A stretch of DNA of 64,000 nt from Chelativorans xinjiangensis. GTDB taxonomy: Bacteria > Pseudomonadota > Alphaproteobacteria > Rhizobiales > Rhizobiaceae. The notes below the pieces were generated by a model. The model did not search any database, had not been told where the DNA came from, and was given only the letters and a program-made list of their open reading frames with translations. The first letter of the stretch is position 1; the number at the start of each line of letters is the position of its first letter. Of the stretch, positions 56,491 through 64,000 are shown in pieces. The DNA lies in NCBI RefSeq assembly GCF_009812055.1, contig NZ_WQNH01000002.1:62001-126000 (forward strand). The letters are read 5' to 3'. The translations under genes and the position numbers were made by a program.

Positions 56491-57771
56491 CTATTCGAGA
56501 TAGCCCATCGGGTCGACCGGGCTGGTGCCCTGGCGCACCTCGAAATGCAGCTTGGGACTGTCGGCCTCGCCGCTCATGCCCGAGAGCGCGATCTCCTGGC
56601 CGCGCTTGACATTGTCGCCGCGCTTTACCTTCAGGTCCGAGGCGTGGCCATAGACCGTCACCAGCCCATCCTCATGGCGCACCAGGACGGTGTTGCCGAA
56701 GCCCTTCAGCCCGTCGCCGGAATAGATGACGACGCCGTTCTCCGCCGCCCGCACGGAGGTGCCCTCGGGCACGGCGATATCGATGCCGTCGGTGCTGCCG
56801 CCACTGAAATTCGAGACGACGCGGCCGCGTACCGGCCAGCGCAGGCGGCCGACGCCGGTGGAATCGGGCGTCAGCGCGGCAACTTCGGTGGATTCGTCCC
56901 CCTTCGCCGCCTTGTCGTCGGAAGGCGGCGTGTAGGTGGAGACCTGGGATTTCTCCTGTTCCTTCTTGGCCGGGGACGCGGCGGCCGTGGTGACCGGATC
57001 GGCGGCCTTCGGCTGCTCCCGCTTCGCCGGCGCCGCATTTGCCACCGTCGCGCCGGCGGATGGGCCGGCGGATGGGATTGTCAGTTTCTGGCCGACCTGA
57101 ATGACGCCGCTGGACAGACCGTTCGCCTGCTTGATGCTTTCGACGCTGGCGCCGGTCTTGCGGGAGATGCCGTAGAGCGTGTCGCCCGAGGCCACCGTGT
57201 AGGAGCCGCCGGCCGATGGCGACGTGTTGCCGGTCTGGCCGTTGCTCTTGTCCTGCGGTTTCGGTGCTTGCGGCAGCACGGCCGCCTGGCTGGCCGGCTG
57301 CGGCGGATTGGGAGCGGGCTGCTGCTCGCCGCGCGCCTGCTGCGGGCTGGCGGCGGGTACGGAACGTCCTCCCTGCGCGCTCGTCGGCGGGGGCAACGGC
57401 TGGGAAGACACGGTTGGCTGGGAAGACACTGGCGGCTGGCTTGCCGCCGGCGCGGAGTAAACCGGCGAGGAGGGGCTGGGAAGTGCTGCCGGCGCGTTGC
57501 TGCTCTGCAGTGCACCGCCCACCGGCACTTGCGGACGGACGATCCTTCCGTAACGGGGCTGCTCCCGCCGGCCGGATTGCGTATCGCCGGGGTAAGGCTG
57601 ATCCGCCTGGGCCACCATGACCGGAGCGTTGCTGCTGGTGGAATTGGTGACGAGGCCGTCGTTCAGGCTGGCGGCGCCCGAGCTGCAGCCGGCGGCGATT
57701 CCACCCACCACGAGGACAGCCGCGCCTCGTGCCAGAGTGCTTCGATGTTGTCCTGTGATGCCGAAACGCAT
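56491..57771 (-). CDS. nlpD: NlpD-like lipoprotein: LysM plus degenerate LytM domain
   Basis: The start MRFGITGQHRSTLARGAAVLVVGGIAAGC gives 426 residues with a lipobox GIAAGC. A long Pro/Ser/Gln-rich linker follows, then one LysM domain (YTVASGDTLYGISRKTGASV, about residues 190-235) and a C-terminal LytM/M23 domain. The zinc ligands are missing: HxGxD reads TDGID, and HxH reads KLH. It is therefore probably an amidase activator in cell separation, like E. coli NlpD, not an enzyme. It follows pcm and surE as in many proteobacteria. Confidence 0.88.
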   Translation of the reverse strand: MRFGITGQHRSTLARGAAVLVVGGIAAGCSSGAASLNDGLVTNSTSSNAPVMVAQADQPYPGDTQSGRREQPRYGRIVRPQVPVGGALQSSNAPAALPSPSSPVYSAPAASQPPVSSQPTVSSQPLPPPTSAQGGRSVPAASPQQARGEQQPAPNPPQPASQAAVLPQAPKPQDKSNGQTGNTSPSAGGSYTVASGDTLYGISRKTGASVESIKQANGLSSGVIQVGQKLTIPSAGPSAGATVANAAPAKREQPKAADPVTTAAASPAKKEQEKSQVSTYTPPSDDKAAKGDESTEVAALTPDSTGVGRLRWPVRGRVVSNFSGGSTDGIDIAVPEGTSVRAAENGVVIYSGDGLKGFGNTVLVRHEDGLVTVYGHASDLKVKRGDNVKRGQEIALSGMSGEADSPKLHFEVRQGTSPVDPMGYLE

Positions 57772-57862
57772 GGATACTACCCGCACTTATCCCGTTACTC
57801 GAAACAGGGATGATTAAAGCGCGTTAATGTTACTGGCCGGTTAATCCGCTTAGCGCATCGGC

Positions 57863-57886
57863 CCGAAAACCGGAATCGGTTTTCGG
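57863..57886. repeat. Short hairpin repeat between pcm and nlpD
   Basis: CCGAAAACCG (57863-57872), loop GAAT, CGGTTTTCGG (57877-57886). This perfect 10-bp hairpin is a frequent Rhizobiales intergenic motif; it lacks a T tract. Confidence 0.6.
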
Positions 57887-57940
57887 AAAGCACGATGCGT
57901 GGATTCAAAGAGATAGCGCGTCCAAAGGACGCGCGGCGCG

Positions 57941-58582
57941 CTAAAGGGCTTCGGCAACGCCCTTGATCAGCGGCTGCAGGCGCACGGGCTCCAGGTCGGA
58001 GCGCTCGAAACGGCTGCCGATCTTCTGGAACCTGGCCATCACCTGCACGTCCTCGGCTGGGCCGACGGGCGCCACCATGATGCCCCCGCTGGTCAGAAGA
58101 TCGACGAAGCGGCGCGGCGGCTCCTCGAAGGCGGCCCATGCGACGATGCGGTCGAAGGGGCTGTCGGCGACGCCATTCAGGCCGTCCTCCTGACGAACGA
58201 TGATATTTTCGAGGCCGAATGCCTCGTGGCGCAGATGCGCCTGCTCGACCAGCGTCTTGTAGCGGTCGACGGTCAGCACACGCTCTGCCAGCTTCGCCAT
58301 CACCGCGGCCGTATAGCCCGACCCCGTTCCGATCTCCAGGACGCGCACGCCCGGTTGGAGGTCCAGCGCGTCGATCACCGCCGCCTGCAGGTCGCAGGCC
58401 TCGAGCGTCTCACCGCACTCGATGGGCACCGTGCGGTTCGACCACGTCCATTTCTGCCATTCGGCCGGCACGAAGCCGGCGCGTGGCGTCGCCTCCATCG
58501 CCGCAAAAAGCGCGTTCGAGGCGATGCCGCGGGCGCGGCAGCGCAGCATGAATGCGGCAAAGCCCTCGCGTTCGTCGCCCAT
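57941..58582 (-). CDS. pcm: Protein-L-isoaspartate O-methyltransferase
   Basis: Pcm methylates damaged isoaspartyl residues for repair. The start MGDEREGFAAFMLRCRARG gives 213 residues; the longer frame runs through surE and is rejected. Motifs are FVPAEW, IECGETLEACDLQAAVIDALDL and the SAM-binding VLEIGTGSGYTAAVMAKLA. It starts 5 bp after the surE stop, forming a surE-pcm unit. Confidence 0.96.
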   Translation of the reverse strand: MGDEREGFAAFMLRCRARGIASNALFAAMEATPRAGFVPAEWQKWTWSNRTVPIECGETLEACDLQAAVIDALDLQPGVRVLEIGTGSGYTAAVMAKLAERVLTVDRYKTLVEQAHLRHEAFGLENIIVRQEDGLNGVADSPFDRIVAWAAFEEPPRRFVDLLTSGGIMVAPVGPAEDVQVMARFQKIGSRFERSDLEPVRLQPLIKGVAEAL

Positions 58583-58587
58583 TGCCG

Positions 58588-59346
58588 TCACGAAAGCGCC
58601 TTCGAAAGCCGTTCGCGCACCTCGTGCGCGGTGAGATCGAGATGCAGCGGCGTGACGGAGATATAGCCGTCGCGCACGGCGGCCTGGTCGCTTCCCTTGC
58701 GCACTTCCTCCTCCTTGCGGCCGAAACGCAGCCAGTAGTAGGGAAAGCCCCTGCCGTCCTTGCGCTCGTCGATCCACAGCCCGTGCACGAGCTTGCCCTG
58801 GGAGGTGACGATGGTGCCCCTCACCTCCTCGGGCGGACGGTTGGGGAAATTGACGTTGAGAAACACGCCCTTGGGCAGATCGGTGGCGACGAGCTTCTTC
58901 AGGAGCGGCGGCGCGACGGCCTCCGTCGTGTCCCACGGGATATAGCGGATATCCTCGGCGAAATCGTAGGCCTGGCTGAGCGCGATCGCGCGGATGCCGA
59001 GCAGCGTGCCCTCCATGGCGCCCGCCACGGTGCCGGAGTAGGTGACGTCGTCGGCAAGATTGGTGCCGTTGTTGACGCCGGACAGGATCAGATCCGGCGG
59101 CGCATCCATCACCTTGCGCACGCCCATGATGACGCAGTCCGTCGGCGTGCCGCGCAGCGCATAGTGCCGGTCGTCGATCTTGCGCATCCGGAGCGGTTCG
59201 GACAGCGACAGCGAATGCGCAAAGCCCGACTGGTCCGTCTCCGGCGCCACCACCCACACATCGTCCGACAGCGTGCGGGCGATGCGCTCCAGGACCTGCA
59301 GGCCCTCGGCGTGGATGCCGTCGTCATTGGTCAGAAGAATGCGCAA
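58588..59346 (-). CDS. surE: 5'-nucleotidase SurE
   Basis: SurE removes phosphate from nucleoside 5'-monophosphates. The 252 residues include the metal-binding [10 protein letters not shown] at the N-terminus, [27 protein letters not shown] and [25 protein letters not shown]. It starts 6 bp after the serS stop, so serS-surE-pcm are probably co-transcribed. Confidence 0.97.
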   Translation of the reverse strand: MRILLTNDDGIHAEGLQVLERIARTLSDDVWVVAPETDQSGFAHSLSLSEPLRMRKIDDRHYALRGTPTDCVIMGVRKVMDAPPDLILSGVNNGTNLADDVTYSGTVAGAMEGTLLGIRAIALSQAYDFAEDIRYIPWDTTEAVAPPLLKKLVATDLPKGVFLNVNFPNRPPEEVRGTIVTSQGKLVHGLWIDERKDGRGFPYYWLRFGRKEEEVRKGSDQAAVRDGYISVTPLHLDLTAHEVRERLSKALS

Positions 59347-59352
59347 GGCGCC

Positions 59353-60870
59353 CTACCCTTTTGCCGATTCGATCCTCGTTACCCCACCCATATAGGGCTG
59401 CAGGATTTCAGGAATGCTAATGCTGCCGTCCTCGTTCTGGTAATTTTCCATGACGGCGATGAGCGCGCGGCCCGTCGCCACGCCGGAACCGTTCAGCGTG
59501 TGCACGAACTGCGTCTGCTTCTCGCCGGCCGCACGATAGCGCGCGTTCATGCGGCGGCCCTGGAAATCGCCGCAGACCGAACAGGAGGAGATTTCGCGGT
59601 AGGCGTTCTGGCCGGGCAGCCAGACCTCGATGTCGTAGGTCTTCCGCGCGCCGAAGCCCATGTCGCCGGTGCATAAGACGACGGTGCGGAAGGGAAGGCC
59701 GAGCTTCTTCAGCACCGTCTCGGCGCATTCGGTCATGCGCTCGTGCTCGGTGAGCGAGGATTCGGCGTCGGTGATCGAGACAAGCTCGACCTTGTAGAAC
59801 TGATGCTGGCGCAGCATGCCGCGCGTATCCTTGCCCGCCGAGCCGGCCTCGGAACGGAAGCAGGGGGTGAGCGCGGTGTAGCGGAGGGGGAGTTTTTCGG
59901 CGTCTAGGATTTCCCCGCGGACGAGGTTTGTGAGGGGGACTTCGGCGGTGGGGATAGCCCACAGCTTCCTTCCCACAAATGTGGCCTCCACCTGATCTCT
60001 CGCACTATGATTTTCCCCATACACCGACTCTATGAGGTGTCTAATCCGACCTTCATCACCACTACCAAAGACCAATGTAATTAGCTCGTTAAACTCATCC
60101 TTCTTTTCAATATGCGGAGCCACATCAACCACACCCTCCAGAAGAGGAAGGCTTCGCGCCAAGAATAAATCTCCAGCGAACTTCGGTAACTGTCCCGTGC
60201 CAAAGAGTACCTCGTCCCGCACCAAGAGCGGCGGCTGCACCTCCGTATAGCCGTGCTCGGTCGTGTGCAGGTCGAGCATGAACTGACCGAGCGCGCGTTC
60301 CAGCCGGGCAAGTTGCCCCGAAAGGACGGTGAAGCGGCTTCCCGAGAGCTTGGCGGCGCGCTCGAAGTCCATCATCCCCAGCGCTTCGCCAAGCTCGAAA
60401 TGCTCCTTCGGTTTGAAGGTGAAATCACGTCGCTTGGGCCGGTCTCGTTCAGCCTGCTCGCGCGTTTTATTTAGGCCGAAATACTCGACATTGTCGCTCT
60501 CGTCCGCGCCCTCCGGCACGTCGTCGAGCGGCACGTTGGGGATGCTGGCGAGTTGATCGCGCAGGTCCGCGTCAAGCCCGCGCTCCTTTGCCTCGCCCCG
60601 TTGGACAGAGTTCTTCAGCTCTCCCACTTCGGCCTTCAGCTTCTCAGCCAGTTCCTTGTCGCCTTTCCCCATTGCCTGACCGATCTCCTTGGAGATGGTC
60701 CTCTGCCGGGCTTGCTCTTCCTGCAGCTTGGTAAGATGCGTGCGGCGCGCCTCGTCGGCGGTAATCACGGTCTCGACCTGGGATCGCGCCTCGGCCTCCG
60801 CCTGACCGCGCTTCTTCAGCGCGAGCACGAGGGCTTCGGGGTTCTCGCGAATCCATTTTATGTCGAGCAT
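59353..60870 (-). CDS. serS: Seryl-tRNA synthetase with an internal insertion
   Basis: SerRS charges tRNA-Ser. The start [22 protein letters not shown] gives 505 residues, against about 430 in E. coli. The N-terminal coiled-coil arm is at about 30-105, motif 2 is [28 protein letters not shown] and motif 3 is [19 protein letters not shown]. Between LPKFAGDLF and [12 protein letters not shown], where E. coli has about 16 residues, there are about 68 ([20 protein letters not shown] and on). The DNA of that part (about 59960-60165) is visibly lower in GC than the rest. All catalytic motifs remain, so the enzyme should work. Confidence 0.95.
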   Translation of the reverse strand: MLDIKWIRENPEALVLALKKRGQAEAEARSQVETVITADEARRTHLTKLQEEQARQRTISKEIGQAMGKGDKELAEKLKAEVGELKNSVQRGEAKERGLDADLRDQLASIPNVPLDDVPEGADESDNVEYFGLNKTREQAERDRPKRRDFTFKPKEHFELGEALGMMDFERAAKLSGSRFTVLSGQLARLERALGQFMLDLHTTEHGYTEVQPPLLVRDEVLFGTGQLPKFAGDLFLARSLPLLEGVVDVAPHIEKKDEFNELITLVFGSGDEGRIRHLIESVYGENHSARDQVEATFVGRKLWAIPTAEVPLTNLVRGEILDAEKLPLRYTALTPCFRSEAGSAGKDTRGMLRQHQFYKVELVSITDAESSLTEHERMTECAETVLKKLGLPFRTVVLCTGDMGFGARKTYDIEVWLPGQNAYREISSCSVCGDFQGRRMNARYRAAGEKQTQFVHTLNGSGVATGRALIAVMENYQNEDGSISIPEILQPYMGGVTRIESAKG

Positions 60871-60913
60871 GGCGTGAACGATTCCTGTGACTGGTCGGGC
60901 AGCGCCCCTTCGC

Positions 60914-61073
60914 GCCCCCCTCTGGCCTGCCGGCCATCTCCCCCACAAGGGGGGAGATTGCGCCGGCCGCTTTACCGGCGCCTCCCCTGCAACGTGGACG
61001 ATTGGCGAAGCTATGCGCGACAGCCAATCTCCCCCCTTGTGGGGGAGATGTCCGGCAGGACAGAGGGGGGCGC
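60914..61073. repeat. Long inverted repeat upstream of serS
   Basis: The left arm (60914-60960, core CATCTCCCCCACAAGGGGGG) and right arm (61025-61073, core CCCCCCTTGTGGGGGAGATG) are near-perfect complements around a 64-bp centre. This is a typical Rhizobiales palindromic element in the 608-bp gap between serS and the next gene. Confidence 0.8.
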
Positions 61074-61190
61074 CATAAGGCGCGATTCCTTCCGGCAAAA
61101 CCGCCGGAGAAGACGAGAAAGGGCGTAAACCGCAATCGAGGATGACGCAAGGGCGTTGAGGCGCCCTCCGGGCTGCGAACTCGGATGAGC

Positions 61191-61356
61191 GCAGCGCAAT
61201 CACCCCCACTCCGTCTCGGGGCTTTCGCCCCGATCCACCTCTCCCCCTGCCCGGGGGAGAGGAAGGGCGCCTTGCGTTGCGGCCAGTTTCCTCTCCCCCG
61301 GGCAGGGGGAGAGGTGGATTGCGAAGCAAGACGGAGTGGGGGTGATTGCGCTGCGC
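61191..61356. repeat. Second long inverted repeat upstream of serS
   Basis: The outer arms 61191-61217 and 61330-61356 are perfect complements over 27 bp (starting GCGCAGCGCAATCACCCCCA). The inner arms share CTCTCCCCCTGCCCGGGGGA. Together with the element at 60914-61073 it fills most of the serS upstream gap; no gene is supported there. Confidence 0.8.
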
Positions 61357-61478
61357 CAATCGATCGGTTTCACCGTAGCTGCTCCTTTCCATACCCAATG
61401 CCTCCATGGGCAACCGGCAAGGCCGATTACCCCATCTCCAAGCTTGTTGAAATGCTCCGCCGAAAGCCGGTCCGCGCG

Positions 61479-62342
61479 TCATGACGTGTCGGGGCTCTCC
61501 AGCGCGTAGAGGGCCAGCGAATGGGCGTGAGCAAGGATCTCGTCGACCTCGCGGATGTTGCGGGGTGCTTTTCTTCTTTGCGCGCCTGCGGCGCCGCGGC
61601 AGGCGGCGGAGGGGTCGAAGCGGGACAGCCGGCCGCCGGGCGGCCGGCCGCCGCGCAGCGGCCAGGTACGGCGCACAAGCCCCAGATCGCGGCGCGCCTT
61701 CCAGCGGGCAAAGCGCATGGCTTGTCCCGGCAGATCGTCAAGGGCAGCAAGCAGTGCCGCGAGGCGCTGGCCAAGACGCGCGGCGCTTACGGGATCGTCG
61801 CGGGATGGCGGCTGCGGGAGGGGAGACGGCTCGGTGACGCCGGGAAACAGGATGCGCGGGACGGCGCGCGCGGGCCCATGGCGGCCGCGGCCCCCTTCGG
61901 CAAGCTCAGGGCTCAGAGAAAGCCGCAGCGGGTCGAAGAGCGGCAGGCTCAAGCTTCGCGGACGGGCGGGCGCGGCGGCGCGCCTGGCTTCCGCCCTCGC
62001 TCTGCGCGCTATGGCGGACAGGTCGGCGGGCGAGGCCATCACGGCGATGCCGAGGCTGCGCAGGAGCGGCGCCGGGCTCACGGGTTTCGGCTTGCGCGGG
62101 GGCGGCAGGGAGACGACCAGACCGCGCGCGGCCGCGATGATCAGCCGCCGCGCGGCGGCCTCAGTCGGGCGCAGCAGGCTGAGTATGGCGCGCCAGAGAT
62201 GGCGGGGCAGGGTCTTTCGAGGCTCGCCATCGGCTCGCACCTCAGGATGAGGACCCACGGCCGGCCCGGCCATGGCCACGAGCGATGCGACGATGCGCTT
62301 CAGCGCCACGCGATCCCGCTCGATTGCCGCACGTCCGTCCAT
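61479..62342 (-). CDS. Hypothetical protein, Arg/Pro-rich
   Basis: The 287-residue protein has an excellent ribosome binding site (AAGGAGG, 5 nt from ATG). It is rich in Arg, Ala and Pro; the C-terminal block [25 protein letters not shown]...[21 protein letters not shown] appears conserved in relatives as I recall. No domain is recognised. It may be a cytoplasmic basic protein. A short internal stretch around residue 30-45 ([21 protein letters not shown]) looks like read-through of a dispersed repeat. Confidence 0.7.
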   Translation of the reverse strand: MDGRAAIERDRVALKRIVASLVAMAGPAVGPHPEVRADGEPRKTLPRHLWRAILSLLRPTEAAARRLIIAAARGLVVSLPPPRKPKPVSPAPLLRSLGIAVMASPADLSAIARRARAEARRAAAPARPRSLSLPLFDPLRLSLSPELAEGGRGRHGPARAVPRILFPGVTEPSPLPQPPSRDDPVSAARLGQRLAALLAALDDLPGQAMRFARWKARRDLGLVRRTWPLRGGRPPGGRLSRFDPSAACRGAAGAQRRKAPRNIREVDEILAHAHSLALYALESPDTS

Positions 62343-62478
62343 GGCTGCCTCCTTTCGTCCAAGTGGCGAGGATTATCGCACGGGTCGGGAGGGGCGTGAA
62401 TGGGAATAGGAAAACATTCCTGACATGTGCTGACAGGGGTGCCGCACACGCCGGGCATTTCCCGCTGCTCCCGCCTCC

Positions 62479-62600
62479 AAACGCGCGTCATCCCGGAAGC
62501 CGGAGCGAAGCGGAGGCTGTCCGGGATCCATTCCGGAATGTGGACGAGTCACGGAATGGGTCCCGGACAAGCCTTCGGCTTTCCGGGATGACGCGCGTTT
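62479..62600. repeat. Dispersed palindromic repeat, copy 2, with perfect 20-bp terminal inverted repeats
   Basis: The ends AAACGCGCGTCATCCCGGAA (62479-62498) and its exact complement (62581-62600) bound a 122-bp element with internal inverted pair GTCCGGGATCCATTCC / GGAATGGGTCCCGGAC. It is highly similar to 8469-8593. It sits between tatC and the hypothetical gene. Confidence 0.85.
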
Positions 62601-62627
62601 GGGGGCGGCAACCGGTTGCCCCCTCGC

Positions 62628-63473
62628 CTATTCGGCGGGGTTGGCTTTGCCCTCGGCCGAGGCTTCGGCCTTCTCTTTCTCCGCCTCTTCCCTCTCGCGT
62701 CTGCGCTCCACCATCCGGGCGCACCAGATGGCGATCTCGTAGAGAAGGATGGTGGGAAGCGCGAGACCGATCTGGCTCACCGGATCCGGCGGTGTCAGCA
62801 CCGCGGCGACCACGAAGGCGGCGACGATGGCGTATTTGCGCTTGTCGACCAGGCCCTGCGCGGTCAAGAGCCCCACCCGCGCCATCAGCGTCGTGACCAC
62901 CGGCAGCTGGAAGACCAGGCCGAAGGACAGGATCAGCGTCATGATGAGGCCGAGATATTCGGAAACGCGCGGCAGGAGCGAAATCTGTACCTCGTTCTCC
63001 GGTCCCACCTGCTGCATGGACAGGAAGAACCACATCACCATCGGCGTAAAGAAGAAATAGACGAGCCCGCCGCCGATCAGGAACAGGAGGGGCGAGGCGA
63101 CGAGGAAGGGCAGGAAGGCCCGCCTTTCGTTGCGGTAGAGGCCCGGCGCCACGAACTTGTAGACCTGCAGGGCGATCACCGGGAAGGCCAGCACCAGCCC
63201 GCCGAACATGGCGAGCTTGATCTGCGTGAAGAAGAACTCCTGCGGCGCGGTGTAGATGAGGTCCACCTTCTCCGAATCGAGGCCCGCCCATTCGCTCGCC
63301 CACTGAAAGGGGATGACCAGGAGGTTGAAAATCTCCTTGGCGAAGAAGAAGCAGATGAGAAACGCGACGAAGAAGGCGGCGATCGCCCACATGAGACGCG
63401 AGCGCAGCTCGATCAGGTGCTCCATCAGCGGTGCTGATGACTTATCGATATCGTCGTCGTCTTTAGCGCTCAC
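62628..63473 (-). CDS. tatC: Twin-arginine translocase subunit TatC
   Basis: TatC recognises twin-arginine signal peptides of folded exported proteins. The 281 residues begin with the conserved MEHLIELRSRLMWAI segment and have six membrane helices. The cytoplasmic tail (RMVERRREREEAEKEKAEASAEGKANPAE) is charged. Its ATG overlaps the tatB stop (ATGA). Confidence 0.97.
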   Translation of the reverse strand: MSAKDDDDIDKSSAPLMEHLIELRSRLMWAIAAFFVAFLICFFFAKEIFNLLVIPFQWASEWAGLDSEKVDLIYTAPQEFFFTQIKLAMFGGLVLAFPVIALQVYKFVAPGLYRNERRAFLPFLVASPLLFLIGGGLVYFFFTPMVMWFFLSMQQVGPENEVQISLLPRVSEYLGLIMTLILSFGLVFQLPVVTTLMARVGLLTAQGLVDKRKYAIVAAFVVAAVLTPPDPVSQIGLALPTILLYEIAIWCARMVERRREREEAEKEKAEASAEGKANPAE

Positions 63474-64000
63474 GACGCGGTTCCCGTTGTCTTCTTTTGA
63501 CGCGCGGCGGGCCTGGCCTCTGCCCGCTTGGCGGTGGGTTTGGCGCTCGGCGCCTTCTTCGTCGTAGCGGCTTTGGTCGCAGGCTTGGCAGCGCGTTTAG
63601 CCGTCTTGGGTTTGGCCGTAGTGGGCTTGGCCACTGTGGGCCCGGCGGGCGCAGGCTTCTCGCTCGCCGGCACGGCGGGTTTCGCCTCGGCGACGGCCGG
63701 AGCCGCCTTCGGTTTCATCGCCTCGTCAAGCCCGCTTCGGACCTCACGGCCCGCCTTTTCGAGCGGGCTGAGATGCTTCTTGATCTCGCCGCGCGGGTCG
63801 AGCTTTCGCGCATCGTCGACAAGGCCCTTCACGTCATCGAGCTCGGCCTCCCGAAGCGCCTCATCGAACTGCTTGCGGAAGTCGCCTGCCATCGAGCGCA
63901 GCTTTGTCGTCGTGCGGCCGAAGCCGCGCAGAACGCCGGGCAGATCCTTCGGCCCGACGACGACGATCAGCACGATCGCGATGACAAGAAGTTCAGGCCA
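63470..64000 (-). CDS. tatB: Sec-independent translocase subunit TatB, 5' end outside the window
   Basis: The frame continues past the window edge: the visible N-terminal part reads WPELLVIAIVLIVVVGPKDLPGVLRGFGR, the TatB membrane helix and hinge. It is followed by an amphipathic helix and coiled-coil region and an Ala/Lys/Pro-rich tail (about the last 75 residues). Only the first few residues are missing. TatB hands substrates from TatC to TatA; tatA is expected just beyond the edge. Confidence 0.95.
   Translation of the reverse strand, partial: WPELLVIAIVLIVVVGPKDLPGVLRGFGRTTTKLRSMAGDFRKQFDEALREAELDDVKGLVDDARKLDPRGEIKKHLSPLEKAGREVRSGLDEAMKPKAAPAVAEAKPAVPASEKPAPAGPTVAKPTTAKPKTAKRAAKPATKAATTKKAPSAKPTAKRAEARPAARQKKTTGTAS

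Noticed and set aside
56491-57771. An active M23 endopeptidase.
   Set aside because: Two zinc-ligand positions are replaced (Thr for His in HxGxD, Lys for the first His of HxH), so it is better described as a non-catalytic NlpD-type activator.
57941-59257. Reading pcm as a 438-residue protein extending through surE.
   Set aside because: The first half is antisense-frame noise inside surE; the ATG at 58582 gives a normal Pcm.
59353-61482. Reading serS as a 709-residue protein.
   Set aside because: The extra N-terminus is a translation of the two palindromic repeats; family homology begins at [10 protein letters not shown].

Overview
The window is chromosomal DNA from an alphaproteobacterium, most likely order Hyphomicrobiales (Rhizobiales) and probably Phyllobacteriaceae (Mesorhizobium/Chelativorans/Nitratireductor-like). 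This rests on high GC, the lipoyl-bearing PdhB, the trpDC-moaC-moeA block, a fused SecDF beside NDUFAF3- and NDUFAF6-like proteins, the alphaproteobacterial LexA box GAAC-N7-GAAC, a DUF1127 gene followed by an anti-Shine-Dalgarno sRNA, and many Rhizobiales-type intergenic palindromes. The genus is inference.

Layout. 1-13.5 kb (minus strand) is core metabolism: lpdA (cut by the window edge), an HdeD-like membrane protein, an SGNH hydrolase, a DUF559 protein framed by inverted repeats, pdhC-pdhB-pdhA, an FtsB-like protein, eno, kdsA, a glyoxalase-like protein, pyrG, secG and tpiA. 13.7-19.1 kb (plus strand) is ppiD, trpD, trpC, moaC and moeA. 19.4-34.5 kb is a complete type I-C CRISPR-Cas locus: cas3, a 410-bp regulatory gap, cas5-cas8c-cas7-cas4-cas1-cas2, a leader, and an array of 104 repeats and 103 spacers. 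34.7-39.2 kb is the early region of a Mu-like transposable phage (gp16/GemA, a small ORF, MuB-like ATPase, MuA-like transposase, small DNA-binding protein, divergent repressor, end-type repeats) without structural genes. 39.2-64 kb returns to core genes: lexA, a YhdP/AsmA-like protein, bcp, an M23 peptidase, tig, tRNA-Leu(UAG), DUF1127 plus an sRNA, trmFO, a DUF4153 protein, a squalene-synthase-like protein, an Mth938-like protein, secDF, yajC, a DUF815 ATPase, nlpD-like, pcm, surE, serS, a hypothetical gene, tatC and tatB (cut by the window edge).

The most interesting signal is between cas3 and cas5. A single degenerate CRISPR repeat (30/32 identical) lies there in the orientation opposite to the array. 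The 34 nt after it match a site about 210 bp away, upstream of cas5, at 13 of the first 16 positions. That site is preceded by TTC, the type I-C PAM, and two of the three mismatches fall at positions 6 and 12, which type I complexes do not read. The array itself independently supports TTC: spacers 32 and 37 overlap the same target sequence, and spacer 37 starts immediately after a TTC inside spacer 32. This is the architecture expected of a Cas-regulating crRNA-like RNA (CreR class) with which Cascade would repress its own operon.

Other points of note are the Mu-like early region directly abutting the leader-distal end of the array, the island's position between moeA and lexA, a three-hairpin cuckoo/CcsR/alpha-r14-type sRNA after the DUF1127 gene, a low-GC insertion inside serS, and several mobile-looking palindromic repeats.
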